A stretch of 64,000 bases of DNA from Anoxynatronum sibiricum (GTDB taxonomy: Bacteria > Bacillota > Clostridia > Peptostreptococcales > Tindalliaceae): NCBI RefSeq assembly GCF_039414295.1, contig NZ_JBCITM010000002.1:62001-126000 (forward strand), in the 5' to 3' direction. Below are positions 49,001-58,404 of this stretch, one piece after another. The stretch's first letter is position 1. Each line of letters begins with the position of its first letter. The position numbers were made by a program, and so were the translations under genes. Below the pieces are notes generated by a model. That model had not been told where the DNA came from, made no database searches, and was given only the letters and a program-made list of their open reading frames with translations.

Positions 49001-50938
49001 ATGACTTCTTTACTGGAACAGATTCAGTCACCAAAGGATCTCCAGGCTCTTAACGAAATCGAAATGACAATGCTGGCGCAAGAAATCAGACATTTTCTGG
49101 TTGACAGCATTTCTAAAACGGGTGGCCACTTAGCTTCCAACCTGGGCGTTGTTGAGTTAACACTGGCACTGCATCAGGTCTATGATACTTTTCAGGATAA
49201 AATTGTTTGGGATGTCGGACATCAGACTTATGTTCACAAGTTGCTGACAGGAAGATTGCAGTCGTTTCATACACTGAGACAGTATGGTGGCATGAGCGGA
49301 TTCCCCAAAAGACATGAAAGTCTTCATGACCATTTTAACACCGGCCACAGTGCCACCTCTATATCTGCTGCATTAGGCATGGCTACAGCCCGTGATTTAA
49401 GAGGTGAAAAGCATCAAATAGCTGCAGTCATTGGCGATGGAGCCATGACAGGAGGAATGGCTTTTGAAGCATTGAACCACGCTGGCCAGAGCCAGTTGGA
49501 TCTGACTGTTGTCCTAAACGACAACAAAATGTCCATTGCCAGAAATGTGGGTGGATTATCCAACTATCTCACTCGCATACGTACTATGCCGGTTTATTCC
49601 AGATTGAAAGAAGACCTGGAACATTTAATGGACCACTTTGCAATAGGAAAATCTTTTTATCGAACTGCAGAAAAAGCGAAGGACTCCATTAAATATTTTT
49701 TTGTTCCAGGAATTCTTTTTGAAGAGTTAGGCTTTACTTATATCGGCCCGATCGATGGACATCAGATACATGATTTAAAGGAAGCTTTTCGTCTCGCCCG
49801 ACGTATTGGAGGCCCGAAACTGGTTCATGTGATGACTGTCAAGGGAAAAGGGTATGCGCCTGCAGAGAAGTTTCCTGCCAAGTTTCATGGCATTGGAGCT
49901 TTTGATCCTAAAACAGGTAAAACACCTTTACTGACACAGATTCCCACATTTTCACAAATTGCTGGAAGCACTTTGGAATCGCTGGCAGAGAGTGACTCAA
50001 GGGTGGTTGCCATCACCGCTGCCATGCCAGATGGTACTGGTTTAACCAATTTTGAACACCGCTTTCCCCATCGTTTTTTTGATGTTGGCATTGCAGAACA
50101 ACATGCAGTTACTTTTGCTGCAGGACAGGCAGCGGCGGGCCTGCGACCATTTTTTGCAGTATATTCTTCTTTTTTGCAAAGAGGCTATGATCAATTGATT
50201 CATGATGTTTGCTTGCAAGATTTGCCCGTCACTTTCTTGGTAGATCGTGCAGGGCTGGTGGGAAATGACGGCGAAACCCATCATGGCGTTTTTGATATTT
50301 CATGTCTCTCTGCCATTCCTAATTTGACAATTCTATCACCGGCAGATGGTACAGAACTTGCTGACATGATGCGATACTCCCTAGAGCTGAATAGTCCTGT
50401 TTTGATTCGCTACCCAAGAGGTGAAGCACACGCACTTCCTGTCATTAGAGAACCTATTCAATTTGGCAAGGGTTCTGTCTTGCAGGTGGAGGGTAATGAT
50501 TATCTGATCATTGCGCTTGGCACGATGGCTCACAGGGCCATGGAAGTACTTAATCAAACAGCAGCAAACGGCCTCTTTGGTCAGGTGATTAATCCCCGTT
50601 TTGTCAAACCGCTGGATCACACTTTGTTGCTTCGCCATGGCCAGCAAGTTCGACAGGTATACGTACTTGAGGAGAACCAACAGATTGGCGGTTTAGGAAG
50701 ACAAGTGCAGGCACTTTATCAGGAGAATCAACTCACTTGCCAAGTACACACCCTGGGGATTCCAGACAACTTCACACCACAGGGAGACATGAACCACTTG
50801 TATCAGCATCTTGAATTAACTGTTGAAAAATTGGTGCAGCGCATTCAAAAGGATAGTTGTCAGTCATCCCGACAACCACATAAAGTGGTTTCAATGAATT
50901 TAACGGAGAAGCGATCTTATGGCAAAACAGCGAATTGA
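49001..50938 (+). CDS. dxs: 1-deoxy-D-xylulose-5-phosphate synthase
   Basis: A 645-residue ThDP enzyme that makes DXP from pyruvate and glyceraldehyde 3-phosphate, the first step of the MEP isoprenoid pathway. It shows GGHLASNLGVVELTLALH, IVWDVGHQTYVHKLLTGR, the cofactor motif VIGDGAMTGGMAFEALNHAG with NDNKMSIARNVG, VGIAEQHAVTFAAG (catalytic Glu) and DRAGLVGNDGETHHGVFD. It overlaps tlyA by 20 bases. With ispA upstream it supplies prenyl precursors. The ATG follows AGAGAGGA. Confidence 0.97.
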   Translation: MTSLLEQIQSPKDLQALNEIEMTMLAQEIRHFLVDSISKTGGHLASNLGVVELTLALHQVYDTFQDKIVWDVGHQTYVHKLLTGRLQSFHTLRQYGGMSGFPKRHESLHDHFNTGHSATSISAALGMATARDLRGEKHQIAAVIGDGAMTGGMAFEALNHAGQSQLDLTVVLNDNKMSIARNVGGLSNYLTRIRTMPVYSRLKEDLEHLMDHFAIGKSFYRTAEKAKDSIKYFFVPGILFEELGFTYIGPIDGHQIHDLKEAFRLARRIGGPKLVHVMTVKGKGYAPAEKFPAKFHGIGAFDPKTGKTPLLTQIPTFSQIAGSTLESLAESDSRVVAITAAMPDGTGLTNFEHRFPHRFFDVGIAEQHAVTFAAGQAAAGLRPFFAVYSSFLQRGYDQLIHDVCLQDLPVTFLVDRAGLVGNDGETHHGVFDISCLSAIPNLTILSPADGTELADMMRYSLELNSPVLIRYPRGEAHALPVIREPIQFGKGSVLQVEGNDYLIIALGTMAHRAMEVLNQTAANGLFGQVINPRFVKPLDHTLLLRHGQQVRQVYVLEENQQIGGLGRQVQALYQENQLTCQVHTLGIPDNFTPQGDMNHLYQHLELTVEKLVQRIQKDSCQSSRQPHKVVSMNLTEKRSYGKTAN

Positions 50939-51728
50939 CCTGTTGCTGGTTGAGAAAGGTCTGTTCTCCAGCAGAGAGAAAGCCAGGGCCGCCATTATGG
51001 CTGGTCAGATTCTCGCTGACAGAGAACGGATTGACAAAGCCGGTACACAGGTGCATTTAGATGCAGTTATTGAAATTAAAGGCAAACCTCTCGCTTTTGT
51101 CAGCAGAGGTGGTTTGAAGCTGGAAAAATCCATTGAGCAGTTTCACCTATCTCTGAAGGAAAAGGTATGCATGGACATTGGTGCCTCCACCGGGGGATTT
51201 ACCGACTGCATGCTTCAACACGGCGCATCAAGAGTTTATGCAGTTGATGTGGGTTACGGTCAGTTGGATTGGAACCTTCGCAATGACCCACGAGTAGTGG
51301 TCATGGAACGTACTAATATTCGCTATGTCACACCGAAGGATTTGAATGAAGCCATGGATATGATTTCCATTGATGTTTCATTCATATCCCTTAAGCTGGT
51401 GTTGCCTGTAGCATATCATTTATTGAAGTCTGGCGGTGTCATTGTCGCACTTATTAAACCACAGTTTGAGGCAGGAAAAAACCAGGTGGGCAAAAACGGT
51501 GTCGTGCGTGATGCCATCATTCATGAGCATGTCATCACAGAAATTACCAGCTTTGCCACATCACTGGGATTTTCTGTTGATGCACTTGATTTTTCCCCTA
51601 TTCGTGGCCCAAAAGGAAATATGGAATTTCTGACGCTTCTGTCAAAAGATTCTATTTCCTCAAAAGCTGTCGGATCACCAGAAAAAGTGAAAGCAGTTGT
51701 TCTCAAAGCTCATCAACATCAATGGTGA
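50919..51728 (+). CDS. tlyA: TlyA family rRNA 2'-O-methyltransferase
   Basis: A 269-residue methyltransferase-fold protein with an N-terminal S4 RNA-binding domain (RIDLLLVEKGLFSSREKARA) and an FtsJ-like domain (MDIGASTGGFTDCMLQHGA for SAM, then IALIKPQFEAGKNQVGKNGV with the catalytic lysine). Characterised TlyA enzymes methylate C1409 of 16S and C1920 of 23S rRNA. It overlaps dxs and precedes argR by 40 bases; the NAD kinase gene often found here is absent. Confidence 0.93.
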   Translation: MAKQRIDLLLVEKGLFSSREKARAAIMAGQILADRERIDKAGTQVHLDAVIEIKGKPLAFVSRGGLKLEKSIEQFHLSLKEKVCMDIGASTGGFTDCMLQHGASRVYAVDVGYGQLDWNLRNDPRVVVMERTNIRYVTPKDLNEAMDMISIDVSFISLKLVLPVAYHLLKSGGVIVALIKPQFEAGKNQVGKNGVVRDAIIHEHVITEITSFATSLGFSVDALDFSPIRGPKGNMEFLTLLSKDSISSKAVGSPEKVKAVVLKAHQHQW

Positions 51729-51768
51729 CTGGTCATTTCGGAGATGCTGGTCAGAGAAGGAGGAAATT

Positions 51769-52218
51769 ATGAAATATTTACGTCACGCAAAAATTCTTGA
51801 AATCATTAACCAACGTGATATTGAGACTCAGGAGGAGCTCACACGCGCTCTGAAAGAGTTGGGCATGAACGTGACGCAGGCCACAGTTTCACGGGATATA
51901 AAAGAACTGCGGCTAATCAAACAAATGTCTCGAAATGGACGCTACAAATATGCTTCTCTGGCAAGTCAGGAATCGATGCTGACAGATCGACTGGTGCGCC
52001 TGTTTAAAGAATCCATTGTATCGTTGGATCATGCAGGCAACATTCTTGTGTTGCGCACCATCCCCGCCGCTGCTCAGGCAGCAGCTTCTGCCATTGATGC
52101 TGCCGGTTTTGATGAAGTGGTTGGCACCATAGCAGGAGATGATACTATTTTCGTGCTTATACGTCAGGCCGAAGATGTGGATGAAGTCAAAGAACGGTTC
52201 AGGAAATTGACAGAATAG
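51769..52218 (+). CDS. argR: Arginine repressor ArgR/AhrC
   Basis: A 149-residue regulator with an N-terminal winged helix (RHAKILEIINQRDIETQEEL, NVTQATVSRDIKELRL) and a C-terminal hexamerisation and arginine-binding domain (GTIAGDDTIFVLIR). ATG 51769 stands behind AAGGAGG; a longer in-frame extension would overlap tlyA and lacks a ribosome site. The tlyA-argR-recN order is conserved in Firmicutes. Confidence 0.96.
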   Translation: MKYLRHAKILEIINQRDIETQEELTRALKELGMNVTQATVSRDIKELRLIKQMSRNGRYKYASLASQESMLTDRLVRLFKESIVSLDHAGNILVLRTIPAAAQAAASAIDAAGFDEVVGTIAGDDTIFVLIRQAEDVDEVKERFRKLTE

Positions 52219-52241
52219 GATTCGATTATTGGGGGATGTCT

Positions 52242-53957
52242 ATGCTGCTGGAACTGAAAATCAACGATTTTGCTTTGATTGATGAATTGCAGCTATCTTT
52301 CAGTCCCGGATTAACTGTGTTATCCGGAGAAACTGGTGCCGGTAAATCCATTGTGGTGGATGCTGTCAGTATGTGTCTTGGCGGACGCGCAGATCGGGAT
52401 CTGGTTAAGAGTGGTGCCGCAAAAGCGCATATTCAGGCTGTTTTCGAAGTGAACTGGCAACCAGAGGCAACCCACGTCAGGATGCTTCAGGAAGCTGGTG
52501 TTGTCAGCGAAGACATACACCAGTTGATAATCAGCCGTGAAATTCATGCTACCGGTAGAAGTGTCAGTAGAATCAACGGTATTATTGTTACCCAACAGTT
52601 ATTACGACAAGTAATGCAACATGTGGCAGACCTTCACGGTCAACATGAACATCAGTCACTGCTTCATCAGGAAAGTCACATGCATATGTTGGATAGCTTT
52701 GGTGGAGACACGCTTCAGAAGGTCAAAGAAGATTACCTTCAATGTTATCATGCACTTTGTCGCCTGCGCCAAAAATTGCACCATTTGGGATCCAGCGAGA
52801 CTGAACGCGCACGCGAACTGGATTTTATATCGTTTCAGATGCAGGAGATAGAAGAAGCCCAACTTCAGCCTGATGAGGAAGAAATGCTGAACAATAAAAA
52901 TGATCTGCTTCGTCATGCTCAGCAAATCACCACCGCCTTGGGTACTTTTCATGAAGAAATTTACGAAGGGTCCATGGGATCCGCGGTGCTTGATACCTTA
53001 AGCAAAAATACCAAAACACTTTGGACTGTTTCTGGCTACAGTCCTGAACTGGAAGATTTTGCTGGTCAGGCAGAAGAACTCCAGATCAGGCTTCAGGATT
53101 TATCTCAGGATATGAAGCGATATCTTGAATCCATTGAGTTTGACCCTGAAGAAATCACACGCATTCAGATGCGCTTGGACCTTATTCATGATTTAAAACG
53201 AAAATATGGTGCTTCTGTAGTCGACATACTTGCGTTTCAGAAACAGCTTCAGCAACAATATGAATCTTTAGTTAACAGTGAAGCGCATTATCAGAAAATA
53301 TTGGCCGAGTTAAGTGAGTATCAGGATAGAACTTTGAAAATGGCACGGAGTTTAAGTCATCAGCGCAAAATCATTGTATCCCAACTGGAAGAAGAAATGA
53401 TGAAAGTGTTGCATGATTTGAAAATGGGTAAAACCATTTTTAAGATTGACCACACCATTTCAGAAAATACCGCTTTAGATGAAAATGGCATTGATGTTGT
53501 CGCTTTCCTCATTTCTACTAACCCGGGAGAACCTGTTAAGCCTCTTTCAAAAATTGCTTCTGGTGGGGAAATGTCCCGAATTATGTTGGCCTTTAAAACC
53601 ATTTTTGCCCGTATCGATGCCATTCCAACACTCATTTTTGATGAAATAGATACTGGAATCAGCGGACGTGCCGCTCAGGTTGTCGGCGAAAAGATGTCAT
53701 TTGTCGCAGGTCATCACCAAGTCATTTGCATCACACATCTACCACAGATTGCTGCCCTGGCAGATCACCACCTGTATATTGAAAAACAGGTGGTGGAGGA
53801 CACAACACAAGTCTGTGTCAGATATCTTTCTGAAGAAGAACGACTCTATGAGTTGGGAAGACTTATGGATGGGAATATATCGGAGATAACTATAACTCAT
53901 GCCCGTGAAATGCGCCAGAAAGCCTTGCAAATTACTAAGAACTATCAACGTTCTTAG
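52242..53957 (+). CDS. recN: DNA repair protein RecN
   Basis: A 571-residue SMC-like ATPase for double-strand break repair. Walker A is LSGETGAGKSIVVDA near the N terminus; coiled coils flank the centre; the C terminus has the signature LSKIASGGEMSRIMLAFK and Walker B PTLIFDEIDTGISG. ATG 52242 is chosen, since ATG 52236 directly abuts the GGGGG site. It overlaps the convergent recX gene by four bases at their 3' ends. Confidence 0.95.
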   Translation: MLLELKINDFALIDELQLSFSPGLTVLSGETGAGKSIVVDAVSMCLGGRADRDLVKSGAAKAHIQAVFEVNWQPEATHVRMLQEAGVVSEDIHQLIISREIHATGRSVSRINGIIVTQQLLRQVMQHVADLHGQHEHQSLLHQESHMHMLDSFGGDTLQKVKEDYLQCYHALCRLRQKLHHLGSSETERARELDFISFQMQEIEEAQLQPDEEEMLNNKNDLLRHAQQITTALGTFHEEIYEGSMGSAVLDTLSKNTKTLWTVSGYSPELEDFAGQAEELQIRLQDLSQDMKRYLESIEFDPEEITRIQMRLDLIHDLKRKYGASVVDILAFQKQLQQQYESLVNSEAHYQKILAELSEYQDRTLKMARSLSHQRKIIVSQLEEEMMKVLHDLKMGKTIFKIDHTISENTALDENGIDVVAFLISTNPGEPVKPLSKIASGGEMSRIMLAFKTIFARIDAIPTLIFDEIDTGISGRAAQVVGEKMSFVAGHHQVICITHLPQIAALADHHLYIEKQVVEDTTQVCVRYLSEEERLYELGRLMDGNISEITITHAREMRQKALQITKNYQRS

Positions 53958-54634
53958 TACTGTTTGATCGACCAAGTGCTTAAGACGTTCTCAACGGCTC
54001 GACGACTTATGTCTGTCTCATACCCGCGTTGATAAAGCGTTTTCATCATTCGGCGTCGCAGCATGGGTTCCTCCGGTTCTTTCGCCTCCCAGCGCTGAAG
54101 GGTTTTTTCTGCTAAGGCCAGTGCCTGATCATACAGTGCAGGTTCAGCATCTTCACGAGCTTTTACCAGCGATTCATCGCTTTCGATTTCCTTGATCACA
54201 CGGTAAATCACTTCACTCGTAAAACCACGACTGAAAAGTTTGTGAGTCAGTTGGTCCAGATTTTTTCTAAGTGGCTTGTCCAGTGTTGACAGCATGAATT
54301 TCCGAGCCAGTGCCAAAGCTTTCTTCTCGTCTTCCTTTTCATCATAAACTTCCATAGCTTGCTGAATCAGTTCGTCAGCAATTCCCTTGCGGGCCAGTTT
54401 TCCGGGCAGACTGTTTTTTCCTTTTAGTGGATGCTGCATTGTCATCTCTGATACTCGCCGAGTGAAACTTTCATCGTTTATATATCCATAATCGGTTAGT
54501 CTGCTCAAGGTTTCAGCAATTTCATTTGAAGTGTATTCCTTTAATTTTAGATATTTTTCCATTTCCTGTCGGGTACGTGACTGATAGGATAAGTAGTTTA
54601 GTGCAGCTGAAATGGCTTCGGGCTTTTTCTTCAT
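53954..54634 (-). CDS. recX: Regulatory protein RecX
   Basis: A 226-residue modulator of RecA, longer than the ~150-residue form but within the Firmicute range. It is built from tandem three-helix repeats, visible as ALNYLSYQSRTRQEMEKYLK, LTDYGYINDESFTRRVSEMT and LPGKLARKGIADELIQQAME. ATG 54634 lies six bases after GAGAGGTG on the minus strand. It is convergent with recN and divergent from the Nudix gene. The last 50 residues form an additional repeat. Confidence 0.88.
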   Translation of the reverse strand: MKKKPEAISAALNYLSYQSRTRQEMEKYLKLKEYTSNEIAETLSRLTDYGYINDESFTRRVSEMTMQHPLKGKNSLPGKLARKGIADELIQQAMEVYDEKEDEKKALALARKFMLSTLDKPLRKNLDQLTHKLFSRGFTSEVIYRVIKEIESDESLVKAREDAEPALYDQALALAEKTLQRWEAKEPEEPMLRRRMMKTLYQRGYETDISRRAVENVLSTWSIKQY

Positions 54635-54794
54635 GAGACACACCTCTCTTTATGTGCACATCATTTTGATTTCTTTCTTTGATTACTCTCATTGTACCGG
54701 AACCGAACAACTTGTCAATCATCCTCAAAAAAGGTATGATGAAGTCACTGAAGAATGTTGCAAAGGGTGATTCTGAAAGGAGCCGTTGGAATTA

Positions 54795-55319
54795 ATGCAT
54801 GAGAAGACTCTGAAGTCGGCACGAATTTATGAAGGAAAAATCATCAATGTGCGAGTCGATACAGTAGAACTTCCTGATCAAAAGTATTCTAAACGGGAAA
54901 TCGTCGAACATGCCGGTGCAGCAGCTGTGGTTCCCATCACCCGAGAAGGTGAGGTCATTCTGGTGAAGCAGTTTCGAAAACCAGTGGAAGACGTTTTGCT
55001 CGAAATACCAGCAGGCAGACTTGAACCCAAAGAGTCAGCAGAGAATTGCGCTTTCCGGGAACTGTTGGAAGAGACGGGTTATCGTGCCGGGCAACTGGAT
55101 AAACTGACAGCCTATTTCTCGAGTCCAGGTTTCTCCAATGAAGTAATCCATCTCTACCTGGCAAGGGATCTGACAGAAGGTCAAGCACAGCCTGATGAAG
55201 ATGAATATCTGGAAATCACCAAGATTCCATTGACTGAAGTATTGACGATGATTCATAACGGATCAATACAGGATAGCAAAACCATCATTGGATTGTTGAT
55301 GGCCGCCAGCAGGGTGTGA
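54795..55319 (+). CDS. ADP-ribose pyrophosphatase-like Nudix hydrolase
   Basis: A 174-residue Nudix protein. The Nudix box runs from GRLEPKESAENCAFRELLEE into TGY with all catalytic glutamates. VILVKQFRKPVEDVLLEIPA and SSPGFSNEVIHLYLARDL are typical of ADP-ribose diphosphatases (NudF type). ATG 54795 lies 12 bases after AAAGGAG; TTG 54786 is too close. It is followed by xerD, a common arrangement in Clostridia. Confidence 0.9.
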   Translation: MHEKTLKSARIYEGKIINVRVDTVELPDQKYSKREIVEHAGAAAVVPITREGEVILVKQFRKPVEDVLLEIPAGRLEPKESAENCAFRELLEETGYRAGQLDKLTAYFSSPGFSNEVIHLYLARDLTEGQAQPDEDEYLEITKIPLTEVLTMIHNGSIQDSKTIIGLLMAASRV

Positions 55320-55343
55320 CAATAAAACAGTAAGGAGACTGTC

Positions 55344-56219
55344 ATGGAAGCTTTGATGCAGCAGTACAGAACGTATCTAGTAAAAGATCGAAAGCTGTCA
55401 TCCAACACGCTGGAATCTTATCAGCGAGATTTGCAGCAATTTTTCGCATATCTTGGCGAACAGGGTGTCCCTCATCCAAGTGATGCCAGCCAGACAACAC
55501 TGATTGGCTACTGTCTTTCGATGGAACACAAGGGCCGGGCACCTTCAACAATAGCACGCAATGTAGCCTCGTTACGCTGCTTTTATCATTATCTTCTACA
55601 ACAACAGATGATCCGGCAGAATCCGGCAGAACAACTGGAATCTCCCAGAAGTCAAAAGCGTCTTCCCAGCATACTGTCTTTCGACGAAGTAGAAAAACTC
55701 TTGCACCAACCTTCCGGCAAAGGTTTTAAAGCTTACAGAGATAAGGCGATGCTTGAGCTTCTGTATGCAACAGGTATCCGGGTTTCTGAGTTGATCTCTC
55801 TGCATTTAAAGGATGTGGACCTTTCATTGGGATTTGTACGCTGTTGTCAGGAACGTTCCCGGGAACGAATTATTCCACTTGGTTCTAAGGCCATTGAATC
55901 TGTTCGCAGATATCTGGAAAAATACAGGCCACATAGTGATCAGACGCTCTTATTTCTTAATGTGCAGGGAAAACCGTTGACGCGTCAAGGGTTTTGGAAA
56001 ATAGTCAAATCTTATGCGGTGAAAGCCGGCATTGATAAGCCCATCACCCCGCATACACTTAGGCATTCTTTTGCAACTCACCTGCTGCAGAATGGGGCTG
56101 ATCTCCAAGCTGTTCAGGAAATGATGGGGCACTCAGATATTTCCACTACCCAAGTTTATGCGCAAATGATTCATAGCCGGATTAAAGATGTCTATAACAA
56201 AGCTCATCCCCGGGCATAA
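55344..56219 (+). CDS. xerD: Tyrosine recombinase XerD-like, with altered beta2-beta3 lysine
   Basis: A 291-residue recombinase with an N-terminal SAM-like domain (LSSNTLESYQRDLQQFFAYL) and a C-terminal catalytic domain. The conserved residues are Arg146 (TGIRVSEL), His237 and Arg240 (HTLRHSFATHLL), the later histidine (MMGHSDISTTQ) and Tyr272 (VYAQ). The usual GKGNKER segment reads QERSRER (169-175), so the catalytic lysine is replaced by Glu170 with arginines beside it. Position before deoB matches the chromosomal xerD of Firmicutes, which resolves chromosome dimers. Confidence 0.92.
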   Translation: MEALMQQYRTYLVKDRKLSSNTLESYQRDLQQFFAYLGEQGVPHPSDASQTTLIGYCLSMEHKGRAPSTIARNVASLRCFYHYLLQQQMIRQNPAEQLESPRSQKRLPSILSFDEVEKLLHQPSGKGFKAYRDKAMLELLYATGIRVSELISLHLKDVDLSLGFVRCCQERSRERIIPLGSKAIESVRRYLEKYRPHSDQTLLFLNVQGKPLTRQGFWKIVKSYAVKAGIDKPITPHTLRHSFATHLLQNGADLQAVQEMMGHSDISTTQVYAQMIHSRIKDVYNKAHPRA

Positions 56220-56288
56220 TCGATACATATCAGTGCCTGTTCCGCAACGATATGGTTGCTGTACAGGACAATGAAAGGAGTTTTGCTC

Positions 56289-57467
56289 ATGATTAATCGA
56301 GTTATCCTATTGATTATGGATAGTGTCGGGATCGGTGCTCTGCCAGATGCCCATGATTTTGGAGATGTGGGAGCGAATACACTGGGAAATATCATCAAAA
56401 GCACCGGTGGCATTGCCCTCCCCAATCTGCAGGCCCTGGGCCTTGGAAATATTGAAGGAATCGAAGGAGTTGATTCCGTAGCCCTTCCTCAGGGTGCTTA
56501 TGGTCGTTCTGCAGAAATCTCCAGCGGAAAAGATACCACTACAGGCCACTGGGAAATAGCGGGGCTTCATATTAAAGAACCTTTTAGAACTTTTCCCGAT
56601 GGTTTTCCCAGGGAAGTTATGGAAAAGTTTGAGAAAGCCATTGGTCGGGGAACGCTTGGAAATTATGCAGCGTCTGGTACGGCGATTATTGAAGAACTGG
56701 GAGCCGAACATATGGCAACAGGCAAACCCATCGTATATACCTCTGCCGACAGTGTGTTTCAGATTGCTGCCCACGAATCAGTGATTTCCATCGATGAGCT
56801 TTACCAAATGTGCGTCATCGCAAGAGAAATCATGCGTGGTGACTATGCGCTGGCCCGTATTATTGCACGTCCTTTCATTGGAGAACCCGGCAGCTTTTCA
56901 CGCACTCACCGCCGTAAAGATTACTCCCTTGATCCTACCGGTAAAACCATGCTGGATTATGCTGTAGAAGCGGGGCATGAGGTGGTTGCAGTTGGAAAAA
57001 TCGAAGATATTTTCAATGGTAAAGGCATTACCCATGCAGTCCACACAGAAAATAACATGGATGGCATCAATCAAACGCTTCAAATGATGGAAGCATTCCC
57101 TACAGGACTGATTTTCACTAATCTCGTAGATTTCGACATGAAATTTGGTCATCGCCGTGATGCCATCGGTTATCGAAAAGCTCTTGAAGAGGCCGATGCC
57201 CGATTGCCAGAGATTTTGTCCCGAATGTTACCGCAGGATTTGTTAATCATCACTGCAGATCATGGCAACGATCCGACTTTCAAGGGCAGTGACCATACAC
57301 GGGAGTATGTACCGATTCTGGTAGCTGGTGATCTGGTAAGAAAAGGAACTGATTTGGGTACCCGAAGAACCTTTGCCGACATTTCCAGCACTGTTTCAGA
57401 AGTACTGAAAACAAAAGACACAGGTGTGGGATCAAGTTTTGCTGCTGAGCTTTTTGACAAAGTGTAG
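56289..57467 (+). CDS. deoB: Phosphopentomutase
   Basis: A 392-residue alkaline-phosphatase-superfamily enzyme that interconverts ribose or deoxyribose 1- and 5-phosphates. It shows VILLIMDSVGIGALPDAHDF (metal Asp), GKDTTTGHWEIAG with the phosphorylated threonine region, and LLIITADHGNDPTFKGSDHT with metal ligands. ATG 56289 follows AAAGGAG. It opens a nucleoside salvage operon. A hairpin at 57485-57515 (ATGAATGCCG with CGGCATTCAT) lacks a T tract. Confidence 0.97.
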   Translation: MINRVILLIMDSVGIGALPDAHDFGDVGANTLGNIIKSTGGIALPNLQALGLGNIEGIEGVDSVALPQGAYGRSAEISSGKDTTTGHWEIAGLHIKEPFRTFPDGFPREVMEKFEKAIGRGTLGNYAASGTAIIEELGAEHMATGKPIVYTSADSVFQIAAHESVISIDELYQMCVIAREIMRGDYALARIIARPFIGEPGSFSRTHRRKDYSLDPTGKTMLDYAVEAGHEVVAVGKIEDIFNGKGITHAVHTENNMDGINQTLQMMEAFPTGLIFTNLVDFDMKFGHRRDAIGYRKALEEADARLPEILSRMLPQDLLIITADHGNDPTFKGSDHTREYVPILVAGDLVRKGTDLGTRRTFADISSTVSEVLKTKDTGVGSSFAAELFDKV

Positions 57468-57572
57468 CCGCCATCAGTCTCCCCTATGAATGCCGGCGGT
57501 TCACTGTCGGCATTCATTTCCTTATATTGTGAGTGCTCGTTAATCACCATATTATACCTGACAGGAGTGATA

Positions 57573-58394
57573 ATGATGATTTCTCAGGAAATGATTCATG
57601 AAGCTGCAAGTGCCATTCAAGAGCGATGCTCGATCAAACCATCTGTTGGGCTGATTCTCGGATCGGGCCTTGGTGTCATGGCAGATGAAGTAGAACAATC
57701 TGTCACCATTTCTTATGCTGATATTCCACATTTTCCTCTCTCAACTGTGGAAGGGCATGCCGGTGAACTGGTGATTGGTACCTTAAGCGGAAAGCCTGTT
57801 GTGATGATGAAAGGGCGTTTTCATCTTTATGAAGGTTATCATCCTTCCCTCATTGCTTTCCCCATTAGGGTACTGGCAGCCTTGGGCATTCATCAGCTGT
57901 TTGTCACCAATGCCGCAGGTGGTGTCAATGAATCATTTTCGCCCGGCGACTTGATGTTGATAACAGACCACTTGAATTTGGCAGGTACTAATCCTTTAAT
58001 AGGAAAAAATGATGATCGCCTGGGCCCCCGTTTTCCAGACATGTCCAATGCTTATGACCTTCATCTGCGGCAGATTGCAAAAGAATCTGCGAAAAAGCAG
58101 GGTTTGCTACTTCGCGAAGGCGTGTATGCCTGGATGACAGGGCCAAACTACGAAACCCCTGCAGAAATTCGCATGGTGCGAAAACTTGGAGCTGATGCCG
58201 TGGGAATGTCCACTGTTCCAGAAGTACTGGTGGCTGTTCATGGTGGATTAAAAGTGCTTGGTATATCTTGCATCACCAATATGGCGGCAGGTATTCTCGA
58301 TCAGGCATTGAACCATCACGAAGTGATGGAGACAGCTCAACAGGTGGAAAAAGCTTTCAAACAATTGATTCGCGATATTCTTCACACGCTCTAA
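57573..58394 (+). CDS. punA: Purine-nucleoside phosphorylase (copy 1)
   Basis: A 273-residue trimeric-type PNP that cleaves purine nucleosides with phosphate. It shows VGLILGSGLGVMADEV, the phosphate motif TVEGHAGELVIG, MKGRFHLYEGY, VTNAAGGVNESF and MVRKLGADAVGMSTVPEV. ATG 57573 follows CAGGAGTG. Together with deoB, the second PNP and the pyrimidine enzyme it recovers bases and sugar phosphate. Confidence 0.95.
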   Translation: MMISQEMIHEAASAIQERCSIKPSVGLILGSGLGVMADEVEQSVTISYADIPHFPLSTVEGHAGELVIGTLSGKPVVMMKGRFHLYEGYHPSLIAFPIRVLAALGIHQLFVTNAAGGVNESFSPGDLMLITDHLNLAGTNPLIGKNDDRLGPRFPDMSNAYDLHLRQIAKESAKKQGLLLREGVYAWMTGPNYETPAEIRMVRKLGADAVGMSTVPEVLVAVHGGLKVLGISCITNMAAGILDQALNHHEVMETAQQVEKAFKQLIRDILHTL

Positions 58395-58404
58395 GGAGGC
58401 TGTC

